From Oopsacas minuta (taxonomy: Eukaryota; Porifera; Hexactinellida; Lyssacinosida; Leucopsacidae): a stretch of DNA of 64,000 bases. Position 1 is the stretch's first letter, and each line of letters starts with the position of its first letter. This document shows positions 35,035 to 48,196 of this stretch, piece after piece. Under the pieces are notes generated by a model. That model was given only the letters and a program-made list of their open reading frames with translations, did no database searches and was not told the DNA's origin. The DNA lies in NCBI GenBank assembly GCA_024704765.1, contig JAKMXF010000155.1, positions 248,001-312,000 of the forward strand, written 5' to 3'. The position numbers and the translations under genes were made by a program.

Positions 35035-35605
35035 ATGAGTGTTGATTTTTTAATGGAATCTTTGTAAAAATATGTGATGAGAACATTTATTTGTATCATT
35101 TAAAAGCTGAATTTTGTAAACACAAGCATAAAATTGTGATTAATTCTACGTTTTGATTATATCGCTAAGCAAGCATAATATTTATATAAAATTTTAAAAG
35201 AGAATTTTTTAAAATATTCGATAAATTCAAAAGTTCATGTTGATTGAAACTATATTTGCGCGAATTTTCGGGAACCTGGAAATTGTTGTATTTTATAGAG
35301 AATTCAGAATGGTATATTATAAAACTCAGGAGACAACTTGACAGAACGCGACAGATGAAGTTTTGAGACTTCGAAGTTAAGTGACGACAGAATATCTAAC
35401 AGAAATTATATCAAAATATTTGAGCTATTTTAAGGATTTATTATTTGCTCTCTGCTTATATAATCACAATAATAAGAGAATAGTCGAAAATGCCATGGAA
35501 TGAAGTCTTTGGAATGTATTAGTCGCTTAGATACTGGAAATTAAGTTCATTGATATGAATGAATATCTGTGGCTTTCAAGAATAATTTCTGAGCAGGAAA
35601 TTGTA
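35035..35605 (+). repeat. Dispersed repeat, copy 2 (partner at 8935-9505)
   Basis: Same orientation and block order as the copy at 8935-9505. It begins about 90 bases after fold-back copy B. Similarity ends at GAAATTGT, after which the two loci differ. Confidence 0.72.
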
Positions 35606-36671
35606 ATGCTTATATATATTCCAATTGTTACTAAACTAGATGATGGACCATAACAATTTTAGACATTTCAAGTAATGGGATATTAGTCTTTCCAATGAAC
35701 TTTAAATGGTTACTAAATATCGGATTGAAATTTTCACCAATTTCGAGGAGATGTACCATTGTGGGTTAGTTGTTAGAGAATGTATTCAGTTATTCTATCC
35801 TCGTGTAATCATCAATCTAATATTTTTCTTAAACATAAGTTCCTAGCATATTGAGATACCCTTGAATGTGAAAGAATAGTGTTAATTGTTGAACATCAAT
35901 TTTATGTTTACACTCCACCTCATTTATATATTTTATATGGAATTGCCAGAATTCTATGAAAAATTCTAACAATTTGACTATGTATTTGACTTAGAATTTC
36001 TAGAATAGGAACTTATTTGCTAATATTTCTAGAATCTCTTATCCAAAAACTTTTGATGAATATATGCTACATAAACAGGAGATATTCCCATAGTGGCTAT
36101 CGTCTATCCTAATTCCTAAATATCATCAGTTTTCTCCATCATATCTGGGTCTTTGGAAATTGAAATTTTTGTTATTGCTGGGCCTTCGCAATGTTCTATC
36201 ACAGTTTTATCTTAGAGCTTCAGGAAATTGATATATATATATATTTTGTATATATACATTCAATGATAGTACCTTCTTGAATTATGCCTAATGTGTTTTC
36301 ATTTCTGTAGCTTTAGTCAAGTCATTGATCCTAGCTATTCAACTATTCCAAATTTATAAGTTTCGGTTGGGTTCAGGTCCATCGCCATGACTCCACCTAC
36401 CTAAATTGTCCCAATTTCTAACTTACTATTTATCCATTTAACGGCTTTTAGTAGTTGTATACGCCTTAAATGTAGATACTTGATTAGTTAAGTAATTGAA
36501 GATATATAGCCAAATATGTATTACGTCATAATATCATATCGTCACTGAGATTGCAAGAATCTAATATTAACTTGTGATCTAATAAATATATCCAGATTGA
36601 ATATCAATTTTCTGTTATTCTAATATAATACTTGGTGAAAATTGCAGAATTTAAATCAGAATTTCAAAAAT
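35606..36671. other. AT-rich intergenic stretch with a short AT microsatellite
   Basis: No gene recognised. A run of seven AT dinucleotides lies at 36231-36244. Confidence 0.5.
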
Positions 36672-36679
36672 CCAAGGAG

Positions 36680-36840
36680 CAGGGTTGTATCAGCTCATTT
36701 TGAGTTGGCAAAATCAACTCATTTTATTGAATGAGTTGAATGAGTTGAATGAGTTGGTTACATCCAAATGAATGAGTTGAATGAGTTGGTAGAAAATATG
36801 AGTTGATTTTGCCAACTCAAAATGAGTTGATACACACCTG
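36680..36840. mobile_element. hAT-type MITE (161 bp) with ATGAGTTGA repeats
   Basis: Perfect 8-bp target duplication CCAAGGAG at 36672-36679 and 36841-36848. TIRs of about 40 bases begin CAGGGTTGTATCAGCTCATT on the left and end GAGTTGATACACACCTG on the right. The interior is a run of ATGAGTTGA units. No coding sequence. CAG...CTG ends and 8-bp duplication place it with hAT. Confidence 0.94.
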
Positions 36841-36848
36841 CCAAGGAG

Positions 36849-37502
36849 TGTTTCAGAAAATTAATGCTATTTTCAAATCCGAATGCACGATTAATAGCTC
36901 TTTTTTTTATTTTATTGATTTATCCAAAAATGGTATACAGTGTAATCATCTTATCAATTATTTAGCATCGAATAATTACAAAGGTCTTGTAGAAATTAAA
37001 TTTTGAATTCAGATTTGAATTCTACTCACATATCAATTTATTGTATTTATCCTGCCAGTGGCATAAGTAGCGGTGAAATTCACCACATAACTGATTGAAT
37101 CAAATTTTGTTTGTCTAAGCAGTATACAGATTGTACCAAATACTATGCTATGATTATTGTGGATTGCCGCGGACCTGTGCACTAATAGGATGCTATACAG
37201 GACTATACAGTATACCCTGGAGTGCCCTCATGACGGTAGGAGACGTTCCGGTTGATCTGGTTTCACCGAACCAATTTGATGGCTCCATATGTTTTTGTAT
37301 GGGTTTCCACGGAATATTTGGTTCCTGTTATCATTTTGTGACAGTTTCTGCCCAATAGTATGTTCCTTGCTACGGCCCTTACCTCTTGTGCACTTAAGGT
37401 ATGTGAATAGGTACAACATTCCCACTTTTCTTCGGCCCTGGGAGCTTATTCATCTGTTTGATTAATTGAACTGATAAACATGTACGCGCTGCACTGATCA
37501 CA
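36849..37502. other. Intergenic, no gene recognised
   Basis: AT-rich, then moderately GC-richer at 37130-37440. An open frame at 37131-37358 has no recognised motif. Confidence 0.45.
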
Positions 37503-37504
37503 TA

Positions 37505-38855
37505 CAGTGCAGGTCAAAAAGAATTGCTCAGAATAATTTTACCTCACATTCTTATCTCTATGACTGATTTTAACTATAATGCTTTATTATAATCAAGTAA
37601 ATTGTCATTAGTATTTAGTAGAACCTCCTCTTGCTTGAATTACGGCTTTACATCTTTACGGCATACTCTCAATTGGAGTATGGAGCCTGTTAATGTCGAT
37701 GCTATCTCAAGTGCTTAATATGGCATTCCACAACTCTGAGTGGTTGGATGGGCTTTTCTCTTGAATTCGGATGGAAATGTGATCCCAAAGATTCTCAATT
37801 GGATTTAGATCAGGTGACTGAGCAGGCCAATTCATAACCTCTATTTTTTGCTCACCAAGCCATTGCTTAGACCCTTTGACCAATGGCTTGGGGCGTTGTC
37901 TTGCTGAAATGTCCATCCAAAATGTAGAGAATGCTAATTAACGCTTGGGATTAGTGCATTTTCCAATATATCAATGTAGGAATTTGTCTTGAGGTTCCCA
38001 GATACTTTCCACAAGAGTCCTACACCACTCCAGCAAAAGCATCACCAAACCATGATGCCACCTCCACCAAACTTGCAAGTTTTTTGAAGACACCTCCCTG
38101 AGATCTTCTCCCCTTTCATCCTCCTGATGTATGCTCTCCCGTCATTAGTATACAGAAAGAACCTAGATTCGTCACTGAACACAACTCTTGCCCATTCTTC
38201 TTTATTCCAATTCTTGTGCGATCTTGCGAAGGAAAGTCGGTCTCTTTTGTGCTTGGTAGTAAGGCGGGGCTTCCTTCGCGGTTTTCGTACGAATAGTCTA
38301 GCCCCTCGTAACCTTCTCTGAACTGTTGAAGTGGAAAGTTCTATCGAATATTCTGATAACACTTCAGCTTTGATCTGAGTAGAAGTCTTAAATCGATCCT
38401 TTTTGCATTTTCTGACCAATGAATTGTCTTGCCTTTTGGTTGTGACACGAGGCCTACCCGGAATAGCGAGGTCTCTTACCGAGCCAGTTAGCCTGTGTTT
38501 CTTAAGGATCTTGGCTACACTTTTTTTGGCTACACCCAACCATTTTAGCTATCTCCCTCTAAGTATGGTCACTTTCTGAAAGTAGTATAGGGTTGCTTGA
38601 TTTTCAATGGAAATTCTGGGTTGTGAAAGCATTGTAAACTCGATAAAAACGGATAAATTGGAAAAAATAATACAAATAAAATCGGTAAGTTGTGCAAATG
38701 TACTGAGTGGATTAGCTGTGTTGGTGTGTTATTTGTCAAAATACATATGGCTGAGTATGGTTTCGCAAGAATTCAACTATCTGGTCAGCGTATGCATTAT
38801 GACATTTACTATACTGTATACATTCATTTTGAGCAATTCTTTTTGACCGGAACTG
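37505..38855 (-). mobile_element. Tc1 element B (1351 bp)
   Basis: TIRs begin CAGTGCAGGTCAAAAAG (left) and CAGTTCCGGTCAAAAAG (right, complement), matching at 24 of 26 positions. They are flanked by TA (37503-37504, 38856-38857). Encloses a decayed Tc1 transposase on the minus strand. Confidence 0.94.
37608..38634 (-). pseudogene. Tc1 transposase B (DD34E type), decayed
   Basis: From about 38634 leftwards: GVAKKSVAKILKKHRLTG (helix-turn-helix), GRPRVTTKRQD, the second helix-turn-helix IKAEVLSEYSIELSTSTVQR, RLSFARSHKNW, VVFSDESRFFLY (Asp), FQQDNAPSH (Asp) and SPDLNPIENLWDHI (Glu). The C-terminus is VIQARGGSTKY. Frameshifts occur near the start (around 38540-38560) and at the QQDNAPSH region. 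In-frame stops lie after IPSVN and near the end. The triad residues are all still legible. Confidence 0.9.
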
Positions 38856-38857
38856 TA

Positions 38858-39142
38858 AATATATTTGATTATATCTATGGAAACGAGTTTCATTTCATAA
38901 GCAAACAGAAAATATAGGAGCATTCGAATATGAAGAATGTTAATTTGGTAGTGTGTGCGAGGTTTGTATTGTACTATTTCTAAGTCTATAAATGATAAAT
39001 TAATAAAATATTTTACCCATGGTTCATGAAAATTCCTTATAATTTCTTTTCGAGGAAATTTTCACTGTTGGTTAGTAATACATTTTGACAACCAATACAG
39101 CACCGTTTGCAGGATTTTGAGAAAATCGATTAATCCGCTATA
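38858..39142. other. Short spacer between two transposons
   Basis: Nothing recognised. Confidence 0.45.
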
Positions 39143-39144
39143 TA

Positions 39145-40417
39145 CAGGGCGACAATTAAGTTCTGATACATAGTTCCATAGATCTGATACATTTCAAATT
39201 TATTATATTACCATTTCTATCATTTATATTATAACATATATGTCTTCCTGTTATGCTCAAACAGTAATCTAAATCTATATACGCATAAAATCAGAAATTT
39301 CAAGATGGAAGTAAAGAGGTAAAAAATTATCTCATTATTTATAACCGGATGCACCCAGAGGGAGATGTAGAAAAAGCTGAAAAGTGAAAAGATCAACAGA
39401 TCATTCATTTATCGTACTATTAAATAATATAACGGTACTGAAAAGTGTAGAGGACAAGCCTCGTTCTTGGCGACCGACTACAGTTCGTATGAGAGCACTA
39501 AGGGAAAAACTCCGCAGTAGAATCCGCCGAAGTCCTAGGCGGTCAATCCGGAAGATGGCAAGGGAGTACTCTGTTAATCACGAAACAATGCGAAAGGTGA
39601 TACATGAGGACCTGGGACTTAAATCACTCAAACAAAAGGACTTGAATGGTGCTAAATGCTTCTGCGGCACCTAGTAAATGAAGATTATGAACGCATATTG
39701 TTTTCGGAAGAAAAGAGTTTCACGGTAGAAGAAGCAACTAACTGCCAAAATGACAGAATTATTGCGTCGTCATGCAAAGACATCCCTGAGAGCATTAAAT
39801 TCATCAATCGAGTGCAAAGACCGCTCTCTGTAATGTTCTGGACTGGAGTGTCCGCAGATTCTTGGACAAAATTGATTTTTGTCCCACAAGGGGTAAAAAT
39901 TAACTCGCAAGCATATAGAGATTTGATTCTTGAGTCTGTAATCAAATCTGCTGGTTTATCCTTGTTCAAAAGCACACCCTGGATATTCCAGCAGGACTCT
40001 GCGCCAGGGGATGGCTCGAAAGCAACTCGATCCTAGCTTTTAGGGGAAAATATTGACTTTTTGTCCAAGGAAGAATGGCCTTCTTCAAGTCCAGATTTGA
40101 ATCCACCTGACTCCTCCGTCTGGGGGAGTTTACAGAGCAGATCCTGCGCTGCTCCCCATAGAAGTTTTGGAATCTCTGCGGAAGGCTTTGATTACAGAAT
40201 AGGCGAAAGTTCCGCAAGAAGAACTCCGTAAATCTGTCCAACGGTTTCAAGGACGACTTAAAGCTGTAGTAATGGCAAAAGGCGGTTATATCAAATAGAA
40301 TTGGAATGAAGATTTATTATGATATGCTTTAACTGCCAGTGAAATTTAGATTGAAAGAATAACTAGTTTAGGAAAAACCAGAGTTTATTCGTGTATCAGA
40401 GCTTAATTGTCATCCTG
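39145..40417 (+). mobile_element. DD37D Tc1/mariner element A (1273 bp)
   Basis: TIRs CAGGGCGACAATTAAGTTC (left) and CAGGATGACAATTAAGCTC (right, complement) match at about 23 of 26 bases. Flanked by TA (39143-39144, 40418-40419). Confidence 0.94.
39305..40298 (+). pseudogene. DD37D-type transposase A, decayed
   Basis: Blocks: CTQREM-type helix-turn-helix in the first 80 bases with stops; RIRRSPRRSIRKMARE and HEDLGLKSLK (second helix-turn-helix); RILFSEEKSFTVEEA (first acidic site, here SEEK instead of the usual SDEK); FVPQGVKINSQAYRDLI; IFQQDSAPG (Asp); then out of frame SSPDLNP; C-terminus VVMAKGGYIK and a stop at 40296-40298. Family members have 37 residues between the last two Asp. Several frameshifts, and the first Asp is changed to Glu, so it is inactive. 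Confidence 0.87.
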
Positions 40418-40419
40418 TA

Positions 40420-41782
40420 TATCAGATTATTATCCGGCCCAACATTTTTCATCAGTATTTCATAAACTGTACATTATTGTTCTCAAAATGTTTTATTGAC
40501 CGATATAAAATCCCCCCAAACTACTAAAATCAAAGTTATCAGTGCTCTATCCATGATCAAACTGCATTTCTCACCCAAAGGTGATGGAAATATGATAACA
40601 CGCGCTCAAATCCAGCAATATTACAAATTCTTCTTCCATGAATATATATTTCTGGATTCCATTTACGTTTTATATACTGAATCAATAGCATTTTAGATAA
40701 CATAATAATTTGGTTTTCTCTCAGAAAACCAAATTTGAGGTAGCCTATAGTATCGATTTAACTATCCAAAGATTACTCTGATAGTGGCCATATTTTGATA
40801 CATGCCAAACATTTTTGCATAATTTTGATTATTTCTGTTTTTTCTTGGTGATATGATTTAGCCTTCAAAGTTGCTATATATGTGTATTGATCGTATCCAA
40901 TAATATTCGTAGTTTCATAGCCCATATACGTATTCGCAAATTCCAAGCCTGTTATCGATTATTGTAGTCTTATTGCCATTTTACTGTGAGGACGTAAACC
41001 TATTTAGCCTTATATGATAAAATACTTACCTTTCTTCAGGACCTATGTATACCAACAATTAACTTTAAAATTGATTAACAATTGTTAGAAAAATTCGGAT
41101 ATTTTAAGTTTGTGAAGTTATTGCGAGGCTGGGGTTACCTAACCTAATCATTCTAGATTGGATTGGTTCATATAGCGTAGCACACGATCACTTGGATAAA
41201 ACTGAAGTATAGCACATAAGGCATACTTCACTAAATAATTATCACTGGCTACCTTCGCTAGCTTGGTCGCTGTGCGACAGCATAGGTCTAAAGTTAGTTT
41301 AAGTATCAAATAGCTCCATTTCTTGATGCTTTTGGTCACTACGCGACGGGATATGCTAAGCACTACATGTCTCGGAGTGAAATTTTTGTGGGAATTTTAT
41401 TTCCCACAAAAGATTTCACCCTATGGCCCATCCGAATTCCATTTACTGGACTTTGTGGTAATAGTGGAACTCTTACGTTAGTTTAAGTTAATAATACGTG
41501 GGTTAAGTTCGCACTTCGTGTCTCGAATAATATGAAACGACCCTACTGAGGCACTTGATATAGCTGTATCAATCTGTTTAACACTTTCAAAAAGTTGCAA
41601 AATAGCCATTGAACATTTCATCATATTATCATCATTCAAGAACACAACGGATCAAACATTGTCAAAGGAAATCAATTATATGTCAGATATATACTTGTCT
41701 TATACTGGGGCATTCAATATGTCTTGCGAATGATATCATAGAACAGGGTACAAACACCATACAAACTATTTCACTACATTAT
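40420..41782. other. Intergenic AT-rich stretch holding a dispersed repeat
   Basis: No gene recognised; see the repeat at 41245-41385. CAAAATTTCACTCC/GGGAATTTTATTTCCC-type palindromic bases at 41375-41420 flank that repeat. Confidence 0.45.
41245..41385 (+). repeat. Dispersed short repeat with GCGAC boxes, copy 3
   Basis: Blocks CTTGGTCGCTGTGCGACAGC, TTTGGTCACTACGCGAC and ATGCTAAGCACTA correspond in order to those of the copies at 12335 and 27330. Confidence 0.45.
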
Positions 41783-42851
41783 TTATTCAAAGTAATCACC
41801 TCCTGCAGATACCCAAAGTTTTAACCTTTCCACCCACTTGTAAAACACATTTCTGTACTCTTCTTCGGCGAAGGATTTGATGTACTGGCACAGGCTCGTT
41901 CCGAGTGTTTGTAATGTGCTAACATCTTTCCCTTGGAGGTAGATTTTGAGCTAGGGGAATAGCCAAAAATCACACGGAGCTAGGTCTGGTGAGTATGGTG
42001 GATGGGGAAGTAATTCTAACCCTTCTACATCCAAGAAACTTTTGGTAGGTTAGCTGTATGGGAACTGGCGTTATCAATTAAAATCTTCATTCCTCTAGTT
42101 CCGATTTTCAGGCTGTACTTTTCTATATTTATTGTCAAGTTTGGAAGCTCTTGCTCTGTGAAGAATGTAGCAGTAACAGCTTTGCCACTCTCATAAGGTG
42201 ATTGCATGACAATTATATGACTATTGATGAATATGGTATACATAATCTTAGGTTTTCTGGAGTCGGGCCTGGGAATTTACGTCGGTTGTTCGTCGCCCCT
42301 CACCCATGATCGCTTCTTATACTTGCTATATGGTGTTGAATAGTACACCACGTCTCGTCACCAGTAGTAATCTTTGTTAGGCCTCTAGAATCGCAGTTTT
42401 CATAAGTTTCCAAGAGTTTCTTGGCAATATTCAGTTGTGCCAACCTTTGATTCTCACTGAGCTTATGCGGGACCCATTTCCCACAAATCGATCGGTAGCC
42501 AAGGTCAGTCGTCAGAATTGTATGAATAGCTCTCGATGGAATCTCCTTATTTGTTCTAACTGATTGACAGTAATGCACTTGTCTTCCATGACCGTACTTT
42601 CAATGAGTGCGATATTTTCTGAAGTGGTGGCGATACGGGTCTTCCAGATCGAGGCAAATCTGTGATATCAGCATCACCAGATCTAAAACGGGCAGCCCAT
42701 CGCTCTACAGTAGATCTGGAAGGGAAATCCACGTAACTATATCTCCTGTAACTCGCTAAGGATCTTTACCGGCTGGATCTTTATTTTTGCACGAAACTCC
42801 ATGTAAGCAAGCTGGACAATTGAGGTTCAAATTTTCATCCTTTGAAGCCAT
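41783..42851 (-). pseudogene. Mariner transposase (element C), decayed, ends not resolved
   Basis: It reads leftwards from ATG 42851 (MASKDENLNLNC) to a stop at 41783. Blocks: STVERWAARFRSGDAD and PRSGRP (helix-turn-helix), DLGYRSICGKWVPHKLSENQ, TKITTGDETW (first Asp), GTRGMKILIDNASSHTA (second Asp; usual HDN is IDN), then YSPDLAPCDFWLFP-like sequence out of frame near 41960-42000, and KLWVSAGGDYFE at the end. Frameshifts near 42820, 42580, 42290 and 42025. I could not match TIRs, so the element limits are unknown. Confidence 0.85.
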
Positions 42852-44321
42852 TAATTGAACAGTAGGTATGAATTGGCTACGGGTAATTATCTCAAAAAAT
42901 CATAATTTGTATTGAATATGCTTGAAACTTTCAGTATATGGAGTTTAACTACATGGGCTTGTAATATATGAAAGTTAGATATATTAGTTGACTAATTCTT
43001 AAGATATATCATGACCCGTCGAGACTTATTGAACGCCCTCAAGTTTTTTTCAAATTCTCTAGATTGGTCATTCATCTTAAATAGAATTTGGAATTTTTTG
43101 CAATCGACTACGTCCCCCATAGACTCCCTATTACATAGTGGATCCCTTCTATCCATTTCGTATCCCTTGATGGCCACAGCTCCCAGGTTACGAACTACTG
43201 GTCTATTTCATACCTAAAGTGGTCATTATAGCACTACCTTTAACTGTTTGAAATTATATTTAATGTGCTCGTTCGAATTTGAGAGTGGTTAGGAAAATTG
43301 GATTAGAGCGTGCCTACATAAAATTGCGCAGGCCAAGGCAAACTGCAGATTCCTCTTCCTGTTCTACCGGCCAGTTGCTTGTAGTTATCACTTCCGAAAT
43401 CCTCTATTTCTAAGGTAATGTTATCGGAATAGAGGAATTCTTTTGACTATTATGGGAATACCTTTTGGAATGCCCTCTGAAATCCTATGGGAATCCCACA
43501 GGATATCCTCTTGAAATGGAATCACAATGTGAAACAATTACTTATTCCCACAGCAACCATTACTATTTGTCCTTCCCATCTTCTTAATTAACCAATCTTC
43601 CTGGTCCACATTTCGTATTTTATCGCCTGATACTTTTTGTTTCCTCGTGAAAATGGGCCTTGTTATTTAAGGAAAGTTGTTGACATTTAGTAATAACAAG
43701 AAATAGCTTGTCAAAAAATATTGAAGTATATTTGAACAGGCTAACTGTCAAACCTCATTAGTATATTTGTTTGGATAATAATGTAATTACTTCATGGGCG
43801 ATAATATTTTGTCCTTTTGGCCTGACATGGTGTTCTGTCCGAAGATAGCAGAGCGTGGTCCTATCTCATTTTCTATTTTTGCTTTGAATCCATTTTCATT
43901 ATTTAACGTTTTATAATATATCGAAGATTGGTACATTTCTTAGATGAATGCTAACTTTACAAATTGTTTAACACTCTCCTGTACATATTTACTATACACT
44001 AACCTTGCAAAAGTTTTTCGACACCACTAGATATGCAGACATTTGCACATGCATATTATACGAGTAGTCACACCCAAAGAACTATTTGGTTATGTGAGTT
44101 AAGATATATCTGACTAAATATATGACAAGTCTAACAAATACATAGTTTTTAACCACGCTTTGTTCGGTTAATAGATAAAGAACTAAATAATTTTATCATT
44201 ATTAATGCACAAAATCAGATTCGAAGTGTGTCCCCATACAAATTGGTGCAAACCTAAGTCATTTTTGCCTCTTCAGCCACATGTGGCACAATATTCTGAT
44301 GACATACTTCAGCAGAATTTC
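42852..44321. other. Intergenic AT-rich stretch, no gene recognised
   Basis: Nothing recognised. 43380-43520 has GGGAAT/ATTCCC-rich short palindromes without a clear boundary. Confidence 0.45.
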
Positions 44322-44551
44322 CTCTAAACCCGTGGTTCTCAACCTGTGGTATGCGAGCTCCTTCTGGTGGTACGCGAGGTATCTCATTTTTTTGGGTATA
44401 TGTCAAAATTTGAATATTATATACTAAAATACTCATTGTAATACGTTAGCAAGGGTAAAAGCATATGGATGGTTGGCTTAGAACAGTGACCGTAAGGAAG
44501 AGAAGTGAGGATGGAGAGAATAATATCTCGATTGTAACTGGCGAATTGGAG

Positions 44552-47091
44552 CAGAGCTGCAAATGGGTCACTGACCCATGGGTCAATGGGTCAGATGGGT
44601 CACTTTTTTAAGATGGGTCAGTGGGTCATGGGTCATGCGTTAATGGGTCATGACCCATCAAAATTTTATTTATATACAATGTAGGCTAAAAGAGTTATTT
44701 GTCAATTAGAAAACCTTCTAAATAGAGTTAATAGAGGTGGTCATTATACTAAATGTTTGGAATACTGCAAGTGAGAGTCATATTTATGTCTTCAGGTATA
44801 GTAACTGCAATCATCAATTAAGTTTTCGTGTCTTAATCTTATCGGCAAACCTACTATGTACAATATTACCGGAATCTTAGGATTGCTATTCAAATAGACA
44901 GAAATCTTCAAGTATAAATATATATATCTAGACTGACATTTTTCATTTATATATTCCTCTGAGATCTTCTTACTGTCGTAAATGTCTAACAACTGTGAAG
45001 ATCTAAGGGCTGCTCTCCACCATGGTGATATGTTCTTATGCAACAACGACGACCCCAAGTGCAAAGCAGATGTGTGGAAGAAATTCCGATTGATAAAAAT
45101 CAAAGCAACTAATGAATTACTATTTGGTTGGTCAGCCTGTAAAGATTGCTTCGTATGTCTAAAATTCAAAGCAAAACAAACTGATGGCTCTGTTAGATTA
45201 TACGGAACTAAAAATCTCGCGACCATTACAAAACCTGCTCCCTCAAAGGGGAAACTCAATCTTCGGTAGCAAGTTTTTTCAAGAAAACCCCAGGAAAGCA
45301 CTTCACGAGAGAAGAAGGGAAGCGAGTGAAGGATGCGGAGGTCCGTATGGTTGTTCAAGGTGGTACTTCATTTATGTTTGTCGATAATCCCGGGTTGAGA
45401 TTATTTGCTCAGAAAATGATCCAAATTGGAAGCATGTACGGAAATCTTGATGTTAATGACGTGCTTTTTGGTAGAGAAACGGTCAAAAGGTCTACATTTG
45501 AGAAAATGAATGAGTGTCAAGAGAAAATCAAGAAATCAATTGCGGAATGTTCTTTGAACAAAATGGTGGCATTTACTACAGATTTGGCGACAGATAACAT
45601 AAACCATAATTCTTATCTCGATTTTACCGTGTTCTGGATAGATGGTTCGTGGACCCTGAATCATTCAATGTATCGATGTTCCTATTTTCCTGAAAAGCAT
45701 ACTGCCGTCAATATAGAAAAAGTGATTGATGAAAATCTGTCTGAACTAAATCTATCTCTTGTGGACACGCCATGTACTACTGATAAAGGATCAAATTTCA
45801 TATGCGCTACTCTTGCTAAAACCCATGTTGATTGCGCATGTCATCGTATAAATACCGTAATTGACATTGCATGGAAACAAGCAATGGACTCAAATCCTGA
45901 GCTGAAGTTCCTTGATCAGTCTGCTCATACTTTGGTTAAATTTGTTAATCAAGCGTGTGGAATTCAATCAGAGCTTCCTACAACACTAAAACACGGAGGT
46001 GAAACACGCCCATGGAGGAGTTTATATTCTATGTTTTTTTCTATTCTAGTGAGTAGGGAGACTTTAGTCATAGAACTTCGAAAACGAAAACGTGAGAATT
46101 TAATTTATCATTTCGATATCGATTTGTTAAGGGAAGTTGTTGAGTTTCTATCTGGTTTTTCTGATTTATTTGACTTGCTAGAATATGCCAATAAACCGAC
46201 CCTTCAAAATGTCGTCCCAGTATACTACACGCTGTACGAGCTTTGGCAAATAAAAGAAGAAGATTCTGAAATACAGCAAGTTCTGAAGGCAAAATTTCTT
46301 CCGGTATTGACAGAGAAGTTGTGGAACAGTATTGGTATGCTTCATCTCAGTGCCACGTTTCTTGACCCACCGTTGAGATCGTTTACGTTCGTAAGATCAA
46401 AAGTTGATCGGGAGGGTTTCTTTAGACAGATCAAGGAATCTCTTCTTATTCTAGCAAAAGAGGTGGCTCAAACTAATGAATGTGTTAACATCAAGGATGT
46501 TGCCATTACCAACTTTGAGTTGGATCAATCTAACCTTGATGTGCAACCTCAAAAGAAGGTTAAATATGATCCATTCAGTTGGTTTCAAATCAATGAGACC
46601 ACGACACCAACAACAACAAATCAAATTACAGACATGATTTACAATTTAATGAAGAATTGCAAATGTACATTTAAGAAACGGTTCCGAAACGGGAGAATTT
46701 TAATCTCCTGATTGGTGGAAGCAGAAAAAACTTAGGTTTCCATTATTATCGAAAATTGCCATGAGACTATTGGTAATTCAAGCATCCTCATCCGAAAGCG
46801 AGAGACACTTTAGTGCCTTTAATGCTCGGCATATTGTAACATCTCAAAGGAATGCAATGTTGCCAGAAACTATCGAAGCTGTCTCTGTTGTGTTGGAAGG
46901 ATATAAAAACAACCTGATTTATTAATGTGTTAGACTAAATACTTACATTATACTTGCTCCTAATAATGAAATACATAATGGGTCAGAAAATAATAAATGG
47001 GTCATGACCCATGGGTCAATGGGTCATGGGTCACTACTTCGATGGGTCACATGGGTCATGGGTCACTTCATGTGACCCATTTGCAGCTCTG
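44552..47091 (+). mobile_element. Inner hAT A (2540 bp), young copy
   Basis: The ends CAGAGCTGCAAATGGGTCA and ...TTTGCAGCTCTG are flanked by a perfect 8-bp duplication AATTGGAG (44544-44551, 47092-47099). Both subterminal regions carry many ATGGGTCA / TGACCCAT repeats, probably transposase-binding sites. It is inserted in the 5' region of the outer hAT. The 617-bp element at 29400-30016 is its deletion derivative. Confidence 0.97.
44982..46924 (+). pseudogene. hAT transposase of inner element A, two frameshifts
   Basis: Starts MSNNCEDLRAALHHGDMF. A BED zinc finger follows: VWKKFRLI, CKDCFVCLKFKAK, then HYKTC in the next frame. The main 461-codon frame (from 45326) holds MVAFTTDLATDN (first Asp), TTDKGSNFICATL (second Asp), VDCACHRINTVIDIAW and ATFLDPPLRSF. 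After a frameshift near 46690: DWWKQKKLRFPLLSKIA and ASSSESERHFSAFNARH, the hAT C-terminal dimerisation block with its conserved Glu. The stop is at 46922. Only two frame breaks (about 45215 and 46690) separate it from a complete gene, which fits its perfect target duplication. Confidence 0.92.
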
Positions 47092-47998
47092 AATTGGAGT
47101 ACTGTGAAGCGACCGCAAGTGCCTGTGGTAGGAAAGTTAGTGAAGTCTGCACGACAACTAACGTTTGTAGCAAACGCCGCAAAGTTATAATAAAATGTGA
47201 TCAGAGTCATCTCAGTTTTGGATTCAGTTGGACCGGGACGGAGGGGGAGCCTAGGCCGTAGTGTGTAATGTGTGATAATGTTCTCAGCAATGAAAGCATG
47301 AAGCCTGCGCATCTCAAACGGCATCTTACAACCAAACACGCAGTATTAAAAGACAAACCGATTGCATTCTTTCAGAGAAAACTTGATGAACTGAGGCAGT
47401 CAAAGGCAATGATTCTGTCCTGTGTTACACCCGTAGCCAACGCACAGGAAGCCTCCTACCTTGCCAGCCTACGCATAGCCAAAGCCGGTAAGCCGCGTAA
47501 TATTGGCGAGGAGCTGTGTCTACGGTTAGCAGAAGAGATCACATATATTATGTGTGAGGAGAAGGCTGCCAGACAGTTAAACTTGGTGCCGCTTTCAAAC
47601 GACACCGTATCGCGGAGAATAGTTGACATGGCAGATGACGTTAAAAACATAGTCGTTATTTTTCAATACAGCTAGATGAGACAACTGACTTAGCAGATTT
47701 AGCTGATTTGCTAGTTTATGTCAGATATGAATACGATGGAACACCTCAAGAGGACTTTTGTTCTGTCAGTCACTGATAACGAGAACTACAGCAGAGCACA
47801 TTTTTCTGTTATTGAATACTTTTATGGAAGAGAATTGTCTCGATTGGAAAAGTGTGTTGGAGTTTGCACCGATGGCGCCAGGGCCATGACCGGTCGTCAC
47901 AACGGAGTAGCTGCTCGAATTAGCGAAGTGGCCACCGAGATACGATGGACCCACTACAGCATTCATCGCGGAGCCCTGGCAGTGAAGAAAATGCCTAA

Positions 47999-48196
<198 letters not shown>

